Source: an uncultured Ruminococcus sp. (GTDB lineage: Bacteria > Bacillota > Clostridia > Oscillospirales > Acutalibacteraceae). From it: 55,977 nucleotides of DNA. The notes under the pieces were generated by a model, which saw only the letters and a program-made list of their open reading frames with translations, made no database searches and was not told where the DNA came from. This document shows positions 1 to 8,079 of the stretch, piece by piece. Position 1 is the first letter of the stretch. Every line of letters starts with the position of its first letter. The stretch covers positions 1 to 55,977 of the forward strand of contig CACWKD010000001.1 of NCBI GenBank assembly GCA_902761345.1, in the 5' to 3' direction. A program made the translations under genes and the position numbers.

Positions 1-99
1 GTGTTGCCATTTTTTAGATCTTTTACTCATGCTCTGCTTGTATAGAATTATTATTTCTTGATGAGAATATTGTCGCATTGACTTTTGCAATCACCTATT

Positions 100-298
100 A
101 GTTCAAAGCTTATAGTCCAAAGTTCCGAGTATTAAGACCGGCTGCATAATTAACTCTCAACTATTTACTTTGGACTTTGAACTAACAACTCCAAACTCCA
201 CACTTTGAAAAACTCCATTCTCAACTATTCCACTTTCGACTTTGAGCTTTGAGCTTTAAACCAACAACTCCACTCTCCAAACTCCACACTTCCAAACG
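100..298 (-). repeat. Degenerate 7-base tandem repeat tract, downstream of ABC ATPase gene
   Basis: Between the gene end at 299 and about 100 the plus strand reads as drifting 7-mers of form ACTNNNA (ACTTTGG, ACTTTGA, ACTAACA, ACTCCAA, ACTCCAC, ACTTTGA and so on), with occasional phase slips. There is no open frame of note. On the sense strand of the preceding minus gene the unit reads TNNNAGT. Bases 1-99 show nothing I can name. Related tracts lie at 1021-1092, 17407-17520, 17585-17675 and 31845-31925. Confidence 0.7.
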
Positions 299-1003
299 CT
301 ACCACTCTATCTGTGACACATCAGTCGGGAACGGGTTTATTATATTGCTTATTACCTTACCGCTTTTCATTGTGATAACTCTGTCCGCCATAGGTGTAAT
401 TGCTTGATTATGAGTAATCAGTACAACTGTCATCTGCTCATCTTGGCAGGTATCCTGCAAAAGCTTTAATATCTGTTTGCCTGTATTGTAATCCAATGCG
501 CCTGTCGGCTCGTCACATAACAAAAGCTTTGGTTTTTTTGCAAGCGCTCTTGCAATAGATACTCTCTGCTGCTCACCGCCGGATAATTGTGAGGGAAAAT
601 TGTTTCTCCTGTCAAACAATCCCACACTGTCAAGCGCCTCGACTGCGTCCTTATGGTCTTTGCAAATCTGAGAGGCAAGCTCTACATTTTCCTTTGCTGT
701 AAGATTGGGTACAAGATTATAAAATTGAAAAACAAATCCTATATCGTACCTTCTGTAAGTGGCAAGGTCATGCTCGTCAAGGCGGCTTATATCCGTACCC
801 CCGACTATTATACTGCCCTCGTCACAGCTATCCATACCGCCCAAAATGTTTAGTACGGTCGTTTTGCCTGCACCGCTGCTGCCTACTATTACGGCAAACT
901 CGCCCTGCTCTATCTCAAATGAGATTCCGTCCACAGCAGTTATCATAACTTCTCCCATTTTGTAGCGTTTATATACGTTCTTAAAATCAACAAATGAACT
1001 CAC
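299..1003 (-). CDS. ABC transporter ATP-binding protein, LolD/MacB type, without visible permease
   Basis: A 234-residue cytoplasmic ATPase that would energise an FtsX/MacB-fold export or lipoprotein-type permease. It shows Walker A GSSGAGKTT near residue 42, the Q-loop region FQFYNLVPN, signature LSGGEQQRVS, Walker B LLLCDEPTGALD and the H-loop ITHNQ. The start is GTG at 1003, with AGGAGG spaced about 8 bases before it. Genes for this subfamily normally sit beside an FtsX/MacB permease, but none occurs on either side: repeats lie downstream and the phosphopantetheinyl transferase upstream. It may serve a permease elsewhere, or the permease lies beyond the left edge after a repeat-filled gap. 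Confidence 0.9.
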   Translation of the reverse strand: MSSFVDFKNVYKRYKMGEVMITAVDGISFEIEQGEFAVIVGSSGAGKTTVLNILGGMDSCDEGSIIVGGTDISRLDEHDLATYRRYDIGFVFQFYNLVPNLTAKENVELASQICKDHKDAVEALDSVGLFDRRNNFPSQLSGGEQQRVSIARALAKKPKLLLCDEPTGALDYNTGKQILKLLQDTCQDEQMTVVLITHNQAITPMADRVITMKSGKVISNIINPFPTDVSQIEW

Positions 1004-1020
1004 TGTTATACCTCCTGATA

Positions 1021-1092
1021 GTCACAAGTCCAAAATCACAAGTCCAAAGAATCACTCCAACTAACAACTAATAACTTTGAACTTACAACTAA
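1021..1092 (-). repeat. Degenerate 7-base tandem repeat tract, downstream of phosphopantetheinyl transferase gene
   Basis: The intergenic stretch carries ACTCCA, ACTAACA, ACTAATA, ACTTTGA, ACTTACA and ACTAATT on the plus strand, the same unit family and the same orientation relative to the upstream (minus) gene as at 100-298. It starts just after the ribosome binding site of the ABC ATPase gene. Confidence 0.65.
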
Positions 1093-1095
1093 TTC

Positions 1096-1650
1096 CTAAC
1101 TACATAAAAGATAGCACACCGCAAGCATATACTCTCCCATATTCTTCACATAATACATACCCTCACGGTTTGATATTCTGCCGTGTAACTCTCCGCTGAA
1201 ATTCTCCAAACGGAAATTTATCTTATCCATAGGAAATGACATTCCCTTGCCTATCGCTTTAATATAGCTTTCTTTAAGTGCCCACAAGGTTATGAAAGCC
1301 TTTTCTCTATTATCGCTCTCATTTACAAAACGCTTTTCTTCTTCATTGCACAGTTTTTCGATTAGTCCGTCTTTAACCGCTTTTACCTGCTGAATATCTA
1401 TTCCGACCTCATTTTCGGACAGAACTAACGCAACATACTCTCCGCTGTGGCTTATGTTAAAATGTATATCCGGTCTTTCTTCAAAGTACGGTTTCCCATA
1501 CTCGCCTGTTTTTATTGTAAGGATATCAAGGCTCACACCGTACTCCTGCTGTAAAGCTTTACGTAAAAGCTCTTTGCCGTTCTTTGTTTCGGCTTTCTTT
1601 TTTTCTCCTCGGATAAGTCCGGAATAATCGTATTTTTCTACATAAATCAT
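1096..1650 (-). CDS. 4'-phosphopantetheinyl transferase, Sfp type
   Basis: Transfers phosphopantetheine from CoA to a serine of acyl- or peptidyl-carrier proteins. At 184 residues it is near the lower end for the Sfp/AcpT group. Family landmarks are NISHSGEYVALVLS, the magnesium-binding GIDIQ, then FVNE and ALKESYIKAIGKG. ATG at 1650 is taken as the start; a TTG at 1656 in frame would overlap the rqcH stop by four bases. It follows rqcH directly and is probably cotranscribed. No polyketide or non-ribosomal peptide synthase gene is in the window, so its carrier substrate is unknown; it might serve fatty-acid synthesis or a distant cluster. Confidence 0.85.
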   Translation of the reverse strand: MIYVEKYDYSGLIRGEKKKAETKNGKELLRKALQQEYGVSLDILTIKTGEYGKPYFEERPDIHFNISHSGEYVALVLSENEVGIDIQQVKAVKDGLIEKLCNEEEKRFVNESDNREKAFITLWALKESYIKAIGKGMSFPMDKINFRLENFSGELHGRISNREGMYYVKNMGEYMLAVCYLLCS

Positions 1651-1652
1651 AA

Positions 1653-3392
1653 TCAAAACTCTATTGACGGCTTTACATACACCGTTCTGTTCTTTACAAA
1701 TATTACCATACCGGGCTTTGCTCCCTGCGGCTTGCTTACGTTTCTTATCTGAGTATAATCTACCGGCACCCCGGAGCTGTCCTTTGCCTTGCTGTGGAAA
1801 GCCGCTATCATAGCTGCCTGCATAATCGCTGTATCAGTAGGCTCTCTGCCCTCTGTTACAAGTATCGTGTGCGAACCGGGTATATCCTTCGTATGAAACC
1901 AAATATCATTATTGTTTGCTGTTTTAAGTGTAAGAGTATCGTTCTGCCTGTTATTTCTGCCGACAAGCACCCTGAATCCGTCTGTTGTCGTAAATTCTAT
2001 CGGCGGCAGCGGCTTTTGCTCCTTTGACTTACCCTTCGAGGCTTTTATATAACCCGTCTGCACAAGCTCCGCTCTGATTTCCGCAAGCTCCCTCTCACTC
2101 TCGGCACGGCTTAAAGCATCGAATACGTTATCTATATATATCAGCTCATTTTTTGCTATTTCTATCTGTTCTTTAAGAACCTGCTCGGCTGTTTTTGCCT
2201 TGCGGTAGTCCTTGTAATACTTTTGTGCATTTTGTGAACCGCTCTTTGATGGGTCAAGCTTAATTCTTACAACGGGCATATTTTCATCATAGAAATTTTC
2301 AAGATCTACAAACGGCGAGCCTTTTTCTATCCTGTACAAATTCGCCTGTATCAAATCGCCGTACACTCTGAGTTTCTCTCTGTCGGCACACTGTTCAAGC
2401 TCGGCAGACTGAGTATTTATCTTTCTTGAAAGGCGTTCTGCGGCATTTGTAAGAAGCTTTAGCAAATCCTGCCCCTTTACCTTCATTCTCTCGTCACGGT
2501 CACGTTCAAGATAAAAGCTGTCAAGCATATCCGAAAAGCTCTCGTGCCTTTTTACAGTCATCAAAGTACCGTACTGAGAAACAGCCATAAAACAAATATC
2601 CTTGTTTCTGCCCTTAGGCTCGCTTATCGAATACGGAACACCGCTGCCCTCTCTAACCTCTGAGGTAAGCTTTGTTATATAATATTCCAGACGTTTTTTA
2701 TACTGTGAGTCTATCTCGTCTGTGCAGACATCTTCGCCGCTTGTTATAAGATACTCTATCTCCCTGCAAACTATCGGTGACAGTCCCAACACGGTATTAA
2801 GTATAGCCTTATTAATTTTCTCGGGCTTCGGCTGTGATATTATCGCTTTTACTATTTCGCCCGGCTCGTGTGTAAGCATACTCAGTTTGCTTTGCGAGGG
2901 CGGCAGCTCATACTTCATCAGCGGCAAAACAAGCCTTTGCGTAGTCATTGTGGGATCAACACGCTTTAGTGCGTCTATTATTATACCGTCGCTGTCTATG
3001 AATATTACGTTGCTGTACTTACCCATTATTTCACAAGCAAGCGTAAGTCTGACATGATCGCCCAACTCGTTTGTTGCGTCAAAGTCTATGAATATTATCC
3101 TTTCAAGATCCGGCTGACGTACATCGGCTATCTTTGCTCCGCACAGTTTTTTTCTGAGCAGCATACAAAGCATAGGAGGTGAAGCAGGGTTTTCGGGGGC
3201 ATTCTCTGTAAAATTCACTCTCGGAGAATTTGCCCTTGCAGATATTAAAAGTTTTCTGTTGCCCGAAAGCGTTCTTAAAGCCAATATTAATTCATCTCTG
3301 TTAGGCTGATGTATCTGAGAAACTCTTGCCCCGACAAGCTCGCTTTTTAATTCTTTAGTTAAAAAACGTACAAAAGCTCCGTCAAGTGCCAT
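1653..3392 (-). CDS. rqcH: RqcH, ribosome quality control NFACT protein
   Basis: A 579-residue member of the Rqc2/NEMF/FbpA family, which binds obstructed 50S subunits and recruits tRNA-Ala to add C-terminal alanine tails. NFACT-N starts at MALDGAFVRFLTKEL, a helix-hairpin-helix and long coiled coil fill the middle (about 270-430), and NFACT-R is at the end (VLVGRNNRQND, DIWFHTKDIPGSH). The length is normal for Firmicutes. The tRNA-contacting Asp-Arg pair described in Bacillus appears here as Glu-Arg (DLERIIFIDF, near residue 95). The protein has often been annotated as fibronectin-binding; no signal peptide is present, which fits a ribosomal role. It heads a short operon with the phosphopantetheinyl transferase. 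Confidence 0.93.
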   Translation of the reverse strand: MALDGAFVRFLTKELKSELVGARVSQIHQPNRDELILALRTLSGNRKLLISARANSPRVNFTENAPENPASPPMLCMLLRKKLCGAKIADVRQPDLERIIFIDFDATNELGDHVRLTLACEIMGKYSNVIFIDSDGIIIDALKRVDPTMTTQRLVLPLMKYELPPSQSKLSMLTHEPGEIVKAIISQPKPEKINKAILNTVLGLSPIVCREIEYLITSGEDVCTDEIDSQYKKRLEYYITKLTSEVREGSGVPYSISEPKGRNKDICFMAVSQYGTLMTVKRHESFSDMLDSFYLERDRDERMKVKGQDLLKLLTNAAERLSRKINTQSAELEQCADREKLRVYGDLIQANLYRIEKGSPFVDLENFYDENMPVVRIKLDPSKSGSQNAQKYYKDYRKAKTAEQVLKEQIEIAKNELIYIDNVFDALSRAESERELAEIRAELVQTGYIKASKGKSKEQKPLPPIEFTTTDGFRVLVGRNNRQNDTLTLKTANNNDIWFHTKDIPGSHTILVTEGREPTDTAIMQAAMIAAFHSKAKDSSGVPVDYTQIRNVSKPQGAKPGMVIFVKNRTVYVKPSIEF

Positions 3393-3483
3393 TTTCTACC
3401 ACTCCTTAAACATAATCAAGCTTATTATACTACAAAATAATGAACAATTCCAGTGTAGTTGAGAATATACACATTTTTTATTA

Positions 3484-3512
3484 TTGACAGAAGTATTTTC
3501 CGAGATTATAAT
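3484..3512 (+). promoter_or_regulatory. Consensus sigma-A promoter for the 3544 gene
   Basis: TTGACA at 3484-3489, 17-base spacer, TATAAT at 3507-3512. The 12-base block holding the -10 (CGAGATTATAAT, 3501-3512) is repeated directly at 3513-3524, giving a second TATAAT downstream. Confidence 0.85.
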
Positions 3513-3543
3513 CGAGATTATAATATATATCGGAGGGAAATTT

Positions 3544-3936
3544 ATGAAGAAAAAACGTGTTATTATAATATCTTGTGTAATTGCATTCGTAATAATAGCC
3601 GTTATCGGGATACGACTGAACACAGGCATAAGCGATGATTATGCAGAAGTAAAGGCTACATTATCCCAGCGTACAGACTACACAAACCCGCAAAAGAACG
3701 ACAGTTCCGCATATCAAAGAGAGTATGTTTTCAAATACTATTATGACGGTATGGATTATTACAGCAAGGTCACGGTAGAAAACCCCGAAGATTTTCCGCT
3801 TAAAGTCGGCGATCAAACAACTATATTCGTAAATAAAACAAACCCAAAGAAAATCATTCTCCCTGATAAAAACGCTCCTTTTTCGTTCTTTGATTACGTT
3901 GTACGCTTTATCACAAGAGATAAAAAATACAGATAA
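3544..3936 (+). CDS. Small membrane-anchored protein, DUF3592-like
   Basis: A 130-residue protein with one N-terminal membrane helix (about residues 5-23, followed by RLNTG) and an outside domain of beta character (YVFKYYYDGMDYYSK, KVGDQTTIFVNKTNPKKI). The run of 'convert variable, then property of the field' resembles DUF3592-type small membrane proteins, but I cannot place it with certainty. ATG at 3544 is preceded by CGGAGG at good spacing, so an upstream in-frame start is not needed. It is monocistronic: a perfect promoter lies upstream and an intrinsic terminator follows the stop. Function unknown. Confidence 0.75.
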   Translation: MKKKRVIIISCVIAFVIIAVIGIRLNTGISDDYAEVKATLSQRTDYTNPQKNDSSAYQREYVFKYYYDGMDYYSKVTVENPEDFPLKVGDQTTIFVNKTNPKKIILPDKNAPFSFFDYVVRFITRDKKYR

Positions 3937-3942
3937 TGCAAA

Positions 3943-3980
3943 ACCGCTGTAACTTGTTTCAAAGTACAGCGGTATTTTTT
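3943..3980 (+). terminator. Bidirectional intrinsic terminator between convergent genes
   Basis: Nine-base stem ACCGCTGTA (3943-3951) with TACAGCGGT (3965-3973), followed by ATTTTTT on the plus strand. On the minus strand the stem is followed by TTTT, so it can also serve ymdB. Confidence 0.85.
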
Positions 3981-3985
3981 ATGTA

Positions 3986-4756
3986 TCACCTTACAGTAAA
4001 TCTTTCGGTCTTTACTGTAAGCCCTGTTTTATCTTGTATTTCAAACAACACACAGTCCATTTTACATTCCCCGTCCGCACTGTCAAACCTCACGGGCATT
4101 CTTGTTTTAAACTTTTCTATCGCTTTTTCCTTCTTAACACCGAGAACGGAATCCTCAACGCCCGTCATTCCAACGTCTGTGATATACCCCGTACCGTTCG
4201 GGAGTACCGTTTCATCTGCCGTGGGTATATGAGTATGCGTTCCGAAAACTGCAGAAACCTTACCGTCAAGATAAAATCCCATAGCACGTTTTTCGGAGGT
4301 AGCCTCTGCATGAAAATCAAGTATTCTTATTTTGCAGTCTTTTGTTTGTTCGAGTATCTCGTCTATCAGCTGAAACGGGTCGCCGAGCGGTTCGAGATAC
4401 ATTGTACCGAGAAGATTTATAACGCACACCTTATATCTTAACATATCTACAACCGTATATCCTCTGCCGGGTGTTCCTTTCGGATAATTGGCAGGGCGGA
4501 TAAGGCTCTCGCAGCTATCGTAATAATCATAGCTTTCATATCTTCCGAAAGCGTGATTGCCTGTTGTGATAACGTCTGCTCCGCTGTCAAATATACTCTG
4601 TGCCGTTTCGGGTGTAATTCCTTTGCCGTCAAATGAATTTTCTCCGTTTACAATAACAAAATCCACTCCGTACTCTCGCTTAAACTTAGGCAGAACACGT
4701 CTTAGATGTTTACAGCCGTTATCACCGCAAACGTCACCTATACATAATACTTTCAT
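3986..4756 (-). CDS. ymdB: YmdB-family metallophosphoesterase
   Basis: A 256-residue calcineurin-like phosphoesterase of the YmdB/TIGR00282 family, reported in Bacillus as a 2',3'-cyclic nucleotide phosphodiesterase affecting biofilm and RNA turnover. Metal-site motifs are all present: GDVCG (residue 7 on), NGEN (near 38), TGNHAFG (near 65), DFHAEATSEK (near 148) and GTHTHIPT (near 172). The length is standard. It follows the DUF1858 gene after a terminator hairpin and ends at the shared terminator. Unlike many Firmicutes, the neighbour is not rny. Confidence 0.92.
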   Translation of the reverse strand: MKVLCIGDVCGDNGCKHLRRVLPKFKREYGVDFVIVNGENSFDGKGITPETAQSIFDSGADVITTGNHAFGRYESYDYYDSCESLIRPANYPKGTPGRGYTVVDMLRYKVCVINLLGTMYLEPLGDPFQLIDEILEQTKDCKIRILDFHAEATSEKRAMGFYLDGKVSAVFGTHTHIPTADETVLPNGTGYITDVGMTGVEDSVLGVKKEKAIEKFKTRMPVRFDSADGECKMDCVLFEIQDKTGLTVKTERFTVR

Positions 4757-4777
4757 CTTTACTCTCCCTTAAAAAAA

Positions 4778-4809
4778 GCGGAACAAAACCTTATGAAAGC
4801 TTGTTCCGC
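4778..4809 (-). terminator. Intrinsic terminator downstream of DUF1858 gene
   Basis: Nine-base stem GCGGAACAA / TTGTTCCGC (4778-4786 with 4801-4809). On the minus strand it is followed by a run of seven T (4771-4777). It overlaps the leader of ymdB. Confidence 0.85.
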
Positions 4810-4818
4810 ATTTTTATA

Positions 4819-5025
4819 TTACTCAGCTTCGTTTGCAAGATACTCGTTTATCTCTGCAAGCACATCGTCTGCATTTAGACCGTGTACCATACAAGCCTCT
4901 TCGAGAGTTTCTCCGATTGATGACGGGCAACCTACACAGTGCATTCCGCAGCCCATAAGAACTACTGCAATTCCTCTGTTATACTCAAGCATTTCGCCCA
5001 TTGTTGTTTGTTTTGTTATTTCCAT
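4819..5025 (-). CDS. DUF1858 redox-disulfide domain protein
   Basis: A 68-residue single-domain protein of the DUF1858 family (hybrid-cluster-protein-associated disulfide domain). It contains the conserved Cys motif at residues 26-33 (CGMHCVGC), following the hydrophobic GIAVVLMG stretch. Homologues occur free or fused to hybrid cluster and redox proteins, so a thiol or metal redox role is inferred; the exact partner is unknown. It has its own terminator. The AT-rich upstream region (5040-5150) contains TATAAT-like sequences but no convincing -35. Confidence 0.88.
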   Translation of the reverse strand: MEITKQTTMGEMLEYNRGIAVVLMGCGMHCVGCPSSIGETLEEACMVHGLNADDVLAEINEYLANEAE

Positions 5026-5154
5026 TATATTTCTGTCCTTTCAAAATATTATTCAATATATTATTCAATTCAAACCAACACGATAGGTTTTATATTATTA
5101 TAACCCTATTCCACCAATAAATTGTGTACTATTCGTAAACAATTCGACATAAGT

Positions 5155-5637
5155 CTATTTATGATACTTTGTACCGCTGTTTATCGAAAACGCACGATAA
5201 ATCTGTTCGCACAACATTACCCTTGCAAGCTGGTGAGGAAACGTCATCTCCGACATCGACACCCTAAGGTCTGCTCGATTTTTAACTTCATCGGAAAGTC
5301 CCCAGCTGCCGCCTATCACAAAAGCCATACTGCTTATTCCCTTTACTCCGTTATCTGCAAATAGTTTTGCAAGCTGTTCGGAGGATTTTTGTTTACCCTC
5401 TATACACATTGCCGTTACAAATGTATCTGAGCTAATTTTCGAGAGTATTCTTTTTCCCTCGCTTGTGAGTATTTTTTCTATTTGTGTTTCGTTCGGATTA
5501 TCGTTAATTTTCTCCTCATCTACCTCAATTATCTCAAAACGACACATTGTCTGTAATCTTTTGGAATATTCCGACACAGCTTCACGCAGGTACTTCTCCT
5601 TTAGCTTTCCCACACAAATTATACTTATTCTCTGCAT
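5155..5637 (-). CDS. rlmH: RlmH, 23S rRNA pseudouridine-1915 N3-methyltransferase
   Basis: A SPOUT methyltransferase of 160 residues, the family norm, that methylates the pseudouridine at position 1915 of helix 69 in assembled 70S ribosomes. Diagnostic are the opening ISIICVGKLKEKY, the SAM-binding FVIGGSWGLSDEV and the knot-forming end PHQLARVMLCEQIYRAF..GTKYHK. ATG at 5637 with AGGTG just upstream is chosen over the TTG at 5649. The spacing to the preceding walJ stop is 8 bases, so the two are cotranscribed. Confidence 0.95.
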   Translation of the reverse strand: MQRISIICVGKLKEKYLREAVSEYSKRLQTMCRFEIIEVDEEKINDNPNETQIEKILTSEGKRILSKISSDTFVTAMCIEGKQKSSEQLAKLFADNGVKGISSMAFVIGGSWGLSDEVKNRADLRVSMSEMTFPHQLARVMLCEQIYRAFSINSGTKYHK

Positions 5638-5645
5638 ATCACACC

Positions 5646-6434
5646 TCAAAACAATACCGACTTGCCGTTTGTAACAACCGGCGCTACATCGAGAGTATAA
5701 TCAACATTTACATTCATTCCCTGCACCATAAGTTCGTTTAAAGCCTCTCTGTAAGCTATTTCGGGCATATTGTTCTCCTGACTTAAATGTGCAAGCACAA
5801 AACGTCTTGTTCCTTGTCTGACAAGCTTAGGCAAAAGTGCGGCACAAGCTTCGTTTGAGATATGCCCCTTATCCGATAATATACGTCTTTTCAAAGGATA
5901 AGGATACGGCCCTACCTGAAGCATTCTTACATCGTGGTTCGACTCTATCACAACAGTATCGCACCCTGTGAGCGCTTGTTCAACCTCATTTGAGATATAT
6001 CCCATATCGGTGGCAAGTGCAAATTTAGCCGTACCGAGGTCTATACGATACCCACACCCCTGCGCACAGTCATGTGAAATAGGAAACTTATCTATATGCA
6101 TATTACCAAGATCTACTCCGCCGCTGCCAATTATCCTGCAATCGGTTTTTTCATCTGCATAACCGTTCTTTTTCATCTCGTCATATGTACCTTTTGTGGA
6201 AAAAACAGGGATATGATATTTATTGGAAAACACTCTTACTCCGTTTACATGGTCGCTGTGTTCGTGTGTAACAAATATCGCACGGATAGTTTTAACGTCT
6301 ATATTGTTATCGATAAGAGCTTTTACAGTCTGTTTTGCACTCCTGCCGACATCTATAAGTATTCCCTCGCCTCCGCTCGACAAATAATAACTGTTTCCCT
6401 TGCTGCCGCTAAACAGCGGAATAAGCTTTGACAT
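5646..6434 (-). CDS. walJ: WalJ/YycJ metallo-beta-lactamase-fold hydrolase
   Basis: A 262-residue cytoplasmic MBL-fold protein, the YycJ/WalJ type usually placed in the walRK operon and linked to coordination of division with replication. It opens IPLFSGSKGNSYYL, carries the metal motif THEHSDHVNG (near residue 56) and ends with LAHLSQENN. Here it is outside any walRK operon and sits between murA and rlmH. ATG at 6434 is preferred to the TTG at 6473, because upstream codons lie in the hairpin-containing leader. Confidence 0.9.
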   Translation of the reverse strand: MSKLIPLFSGSKGNSYYLSSGGEGILIDVGRSAKQTVKALIDNNIDVKTIRAIFVTHEHSDHVNGVRVFSNKYHIPVFSTKGTYDEMKKNGYADEKTDCRIIGSGGVDLGNMHIDKFPISHDCAQGCGYRIDLGTAKFALATDMGYISNEVEQALTGCDTVVIESNHDVRMLQVGPYPYPLKRRILSDKGHISNEACAALLPKLVRQGTRRFVLAHLSQENNMPEIAYREALNELMVQGMNVNVDYTLDVAPVVTNGKSVLF

Positions 6435-6472
6435 TATCCTGATTTCCCCTCTGATTTTATAATTTTCGCCCA

Positions 6473-6517
6473 AACAGCCGTTTTCTAAAGCAGATCATGC
6501 CCTAAAAAACGGCTGTT
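6473..6517 (-). terminator. Long hairpin between murA and walJ
   Basis: A 12-base perfect stem AACAGCCGTTTT / AAAACGGCTGTT (6473-6484 with 6506-6517). Only TTT follows it on the minus strand, so it could be a leaky terminator of murA or a processing or attenuation element before walJ. Confidence 0.6.
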
Positions 6518-6527
6518 AAATATTATA

Positions 6528-7826
6528 TCAGTTCAAATTACTTTCGTCAACATTTGACAGTACGGTAACTCGGCGAATATCTGCACCTAAGTTTGTGAGT
6601 TTTTCTATTATTTTCTCATAGCCTCTTTCTATATACTTGACGTCCTCTATCTCTGTGATACCTGTTGCGGCAAGACCTGCTATGACCATAGCTGCACCTG
6701 CTCGAAGATCAAGTGCTCTCACCTTTGCTCCCTGTAAACGCTCTCTGCCGTGTATATATGCAACATTTCCGTTGTCTATGATATCTGCTTTCATTTTTCT
6801 AAGCTGCGGTATATACGAAAATCTGTTTTCCCAAACACATTCCATTACTCTGCTCTTACCTTCTGCTGTTGACAAAAGTGCAACAAACTGCGGCTGCATA
6901 TCTGTCGGAAATCCCGGATGAGGCATTGTTTTTAGCTGACAGGCTTTGAGTTCGCCCTCTCTTATAACTCTTACAGCTTCGTCCTCTTCCTCTACAATAG
7001 TACCTGTATCACGCAGCTTTGAGATGATAGAGTTTAAATGCTCGGGAGTTACATTTTTTATAAGAACATTTCCGCCCGTTGCTGCGACAGCCGCCATATA
7101 AGTTCCTGCCTCGATCTGATCGGGTATGATAGAGTATGTACAGCCGTGCAGTCTGTCCACTCCCTTTATTTTGATCTCATCTGTTCCTGCGCCCTTAATG
7201 TTGGCACCCATTGAATTAAGGAAGTTTGCAAGATCAACTATATGCGGTTCTTTAGCAGCTCCCTCTATAACTGTTATGCCGGGTGTTCTTACAGCTGCAA
7301 GCATTGCATTCATTGTTGCCCCTACCGAAACTATCTCAAAGTTTATAGTTGCACCTTTAAGTTGCTCGGACTCAAGCTTTATTTTGTCGAAAAGTATATC
7401 GCATTTTGCTCCGAGCGTTTCAAATGCTTTCAAATGCAGATCTATCGGTCTTTCGCAGAAACTGCAGCCGCCCGGATACGGCACTAACGCATTATGAAAT
7501 TTGCCAAGCAAAGCGCCCAAAAGATAGTATGACGCTCTCATATCGCTCACAAGGCCCTCGCAGGTTACTTTATAGCTGCTTATACCTCTGGGATCGATCT
7601 CTACAACAGAATCACTTTTCCTGTTTATTTTCGCACCCATATGCTCCAAAATTGCCAGAATAACTGCAACATCTCTTATCCTCGGCAAATTTTCTATCAC
7701 ACAAGGCTCGTCACACAACACAACAGCAGGAATTATCGCTACTGCCGCATTTTTTGCACCGCTTATAGATATTTCACCATACAGCTTTTTTCCTCCGTTA
7801 ATAATAAACTTATCCACACAAAACAC
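6528..7826 (-). CDS. murA: UDP-N-acetylglucosamine 1-carboxyvinyltransferase (MurA, first copy)
   Basis: First committed step of peptidoglycan synthesis: enolpyruvyl transfer from PEP to UDP-GlcNAc. About 430 residues. Visible are the GAKNAA motif near residue 24, the catalytic-loop Cys in PYPGGCSFCERPIDLHLK (fosfomycin target) and the late FPTDMQPQ. There is no ATG: GTG at 7826 or GTG at 7817 are the choices, and GGAG lies 10 bases before the second, which gives the family-like opening MDKFIING. The gene has its own consensus promoter. A paralogue lies at 27992-29254 inside the dcw cluster; Firmicutes often carry two MurA enzymes. Confidence 0.93.
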   Translation of the reverse strand: MFCVDKFIINGGKKLYGEISISGAKNAAVAIIPAVVLCDEPCVIENLPRIRDVAVILAILEHMGAKINRKSDSVVEIDPRGISSYKVTCEGLVSDMRASYYLLGALLGKFHNALVPYPGGCSFCERPIDLHLKAFETLGAKCDILFDKIKLESEQLKGATINFEIVSVGATMNAMLAAVRTPGITVIEGAAKEPHIVDLANFLNSMGANIKGAGTDEIKIKGVDRLHGCTYSIIPDQIEAGTYMAAVAATGGNVLIKNVTPEHLNSIISKLRDTGTIVEEEDEAVRVIREGELKACQLKTMPHPGFPTDMQPQFVALLSTAEGKSRVMECVWENRFSYIPQLRKMKADIIDNGNVAYIHGRERLQGAKVRALDLRAGAAMVIAGLAATGITEIEDVKYIERGYEKIIEKLTNLGADIRRVTVLSNVDESNLN

Positions 7827-8007
7827 ACTCCATTTTCATTTTTTTGCATTTTAACCGTACAAAAAAGACTGCCTAATACCCAATAACAGCAGTCACAAAA
7901 AAACGTAAACCTTCCGTATGTCCCGGTTAAATAAAAACACTGCACAAACAAATTACAGCATATATACCATATAAGATTTGCTTTTGCTTAAAAATCCCCT
8001 AAGTATG

Positions 8008-8036
8008 ATAATAATATAAAAGCACACAAATGTCAA
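8008..8036 (-). promoter_or_regulatory. Sigma-A promoter of murA
   Basis: Minus strand TTGACA (8031-8036), 17-base spacer, TATTAT (8008-8013). It leaves a leader of about 180 bases before the GTG start; I see no known riboswitch in that leader. Confidence 0.8.
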
Positions 8037-8079
8037 TATTATTTCAAGATATTACAAAAAAATATCAAAACAACCAATA

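Noticed and set aside
3396-3629. Minus-strand ORF opposite the 3544 gene
   Set aside because: It overlaps a consensus plus-strand promoter and the real gene with its ribosome binding site; low-complexity Ile-rich translation.
5030-5150. Promoter for the DUF1858 gene among several TATAAT-like sequences
   Set aside because: No hexamer close to TTGACA lies at 16-18 bases from any of them, so I could not choose one.
6096-6431. Plus-strand ORF of 111 residues opposite walJ
   Set aside because: Shadow frame of a well-conserved MBL-fold gene, with no ribosome binding site.
7830-8007. Possible riboswitch in the 180-base murA leader
   Set aside because: I find no recognised aptamer pattern or terminator/antiterminator pair in it; it is plain AT-rich leader as far as I can read.
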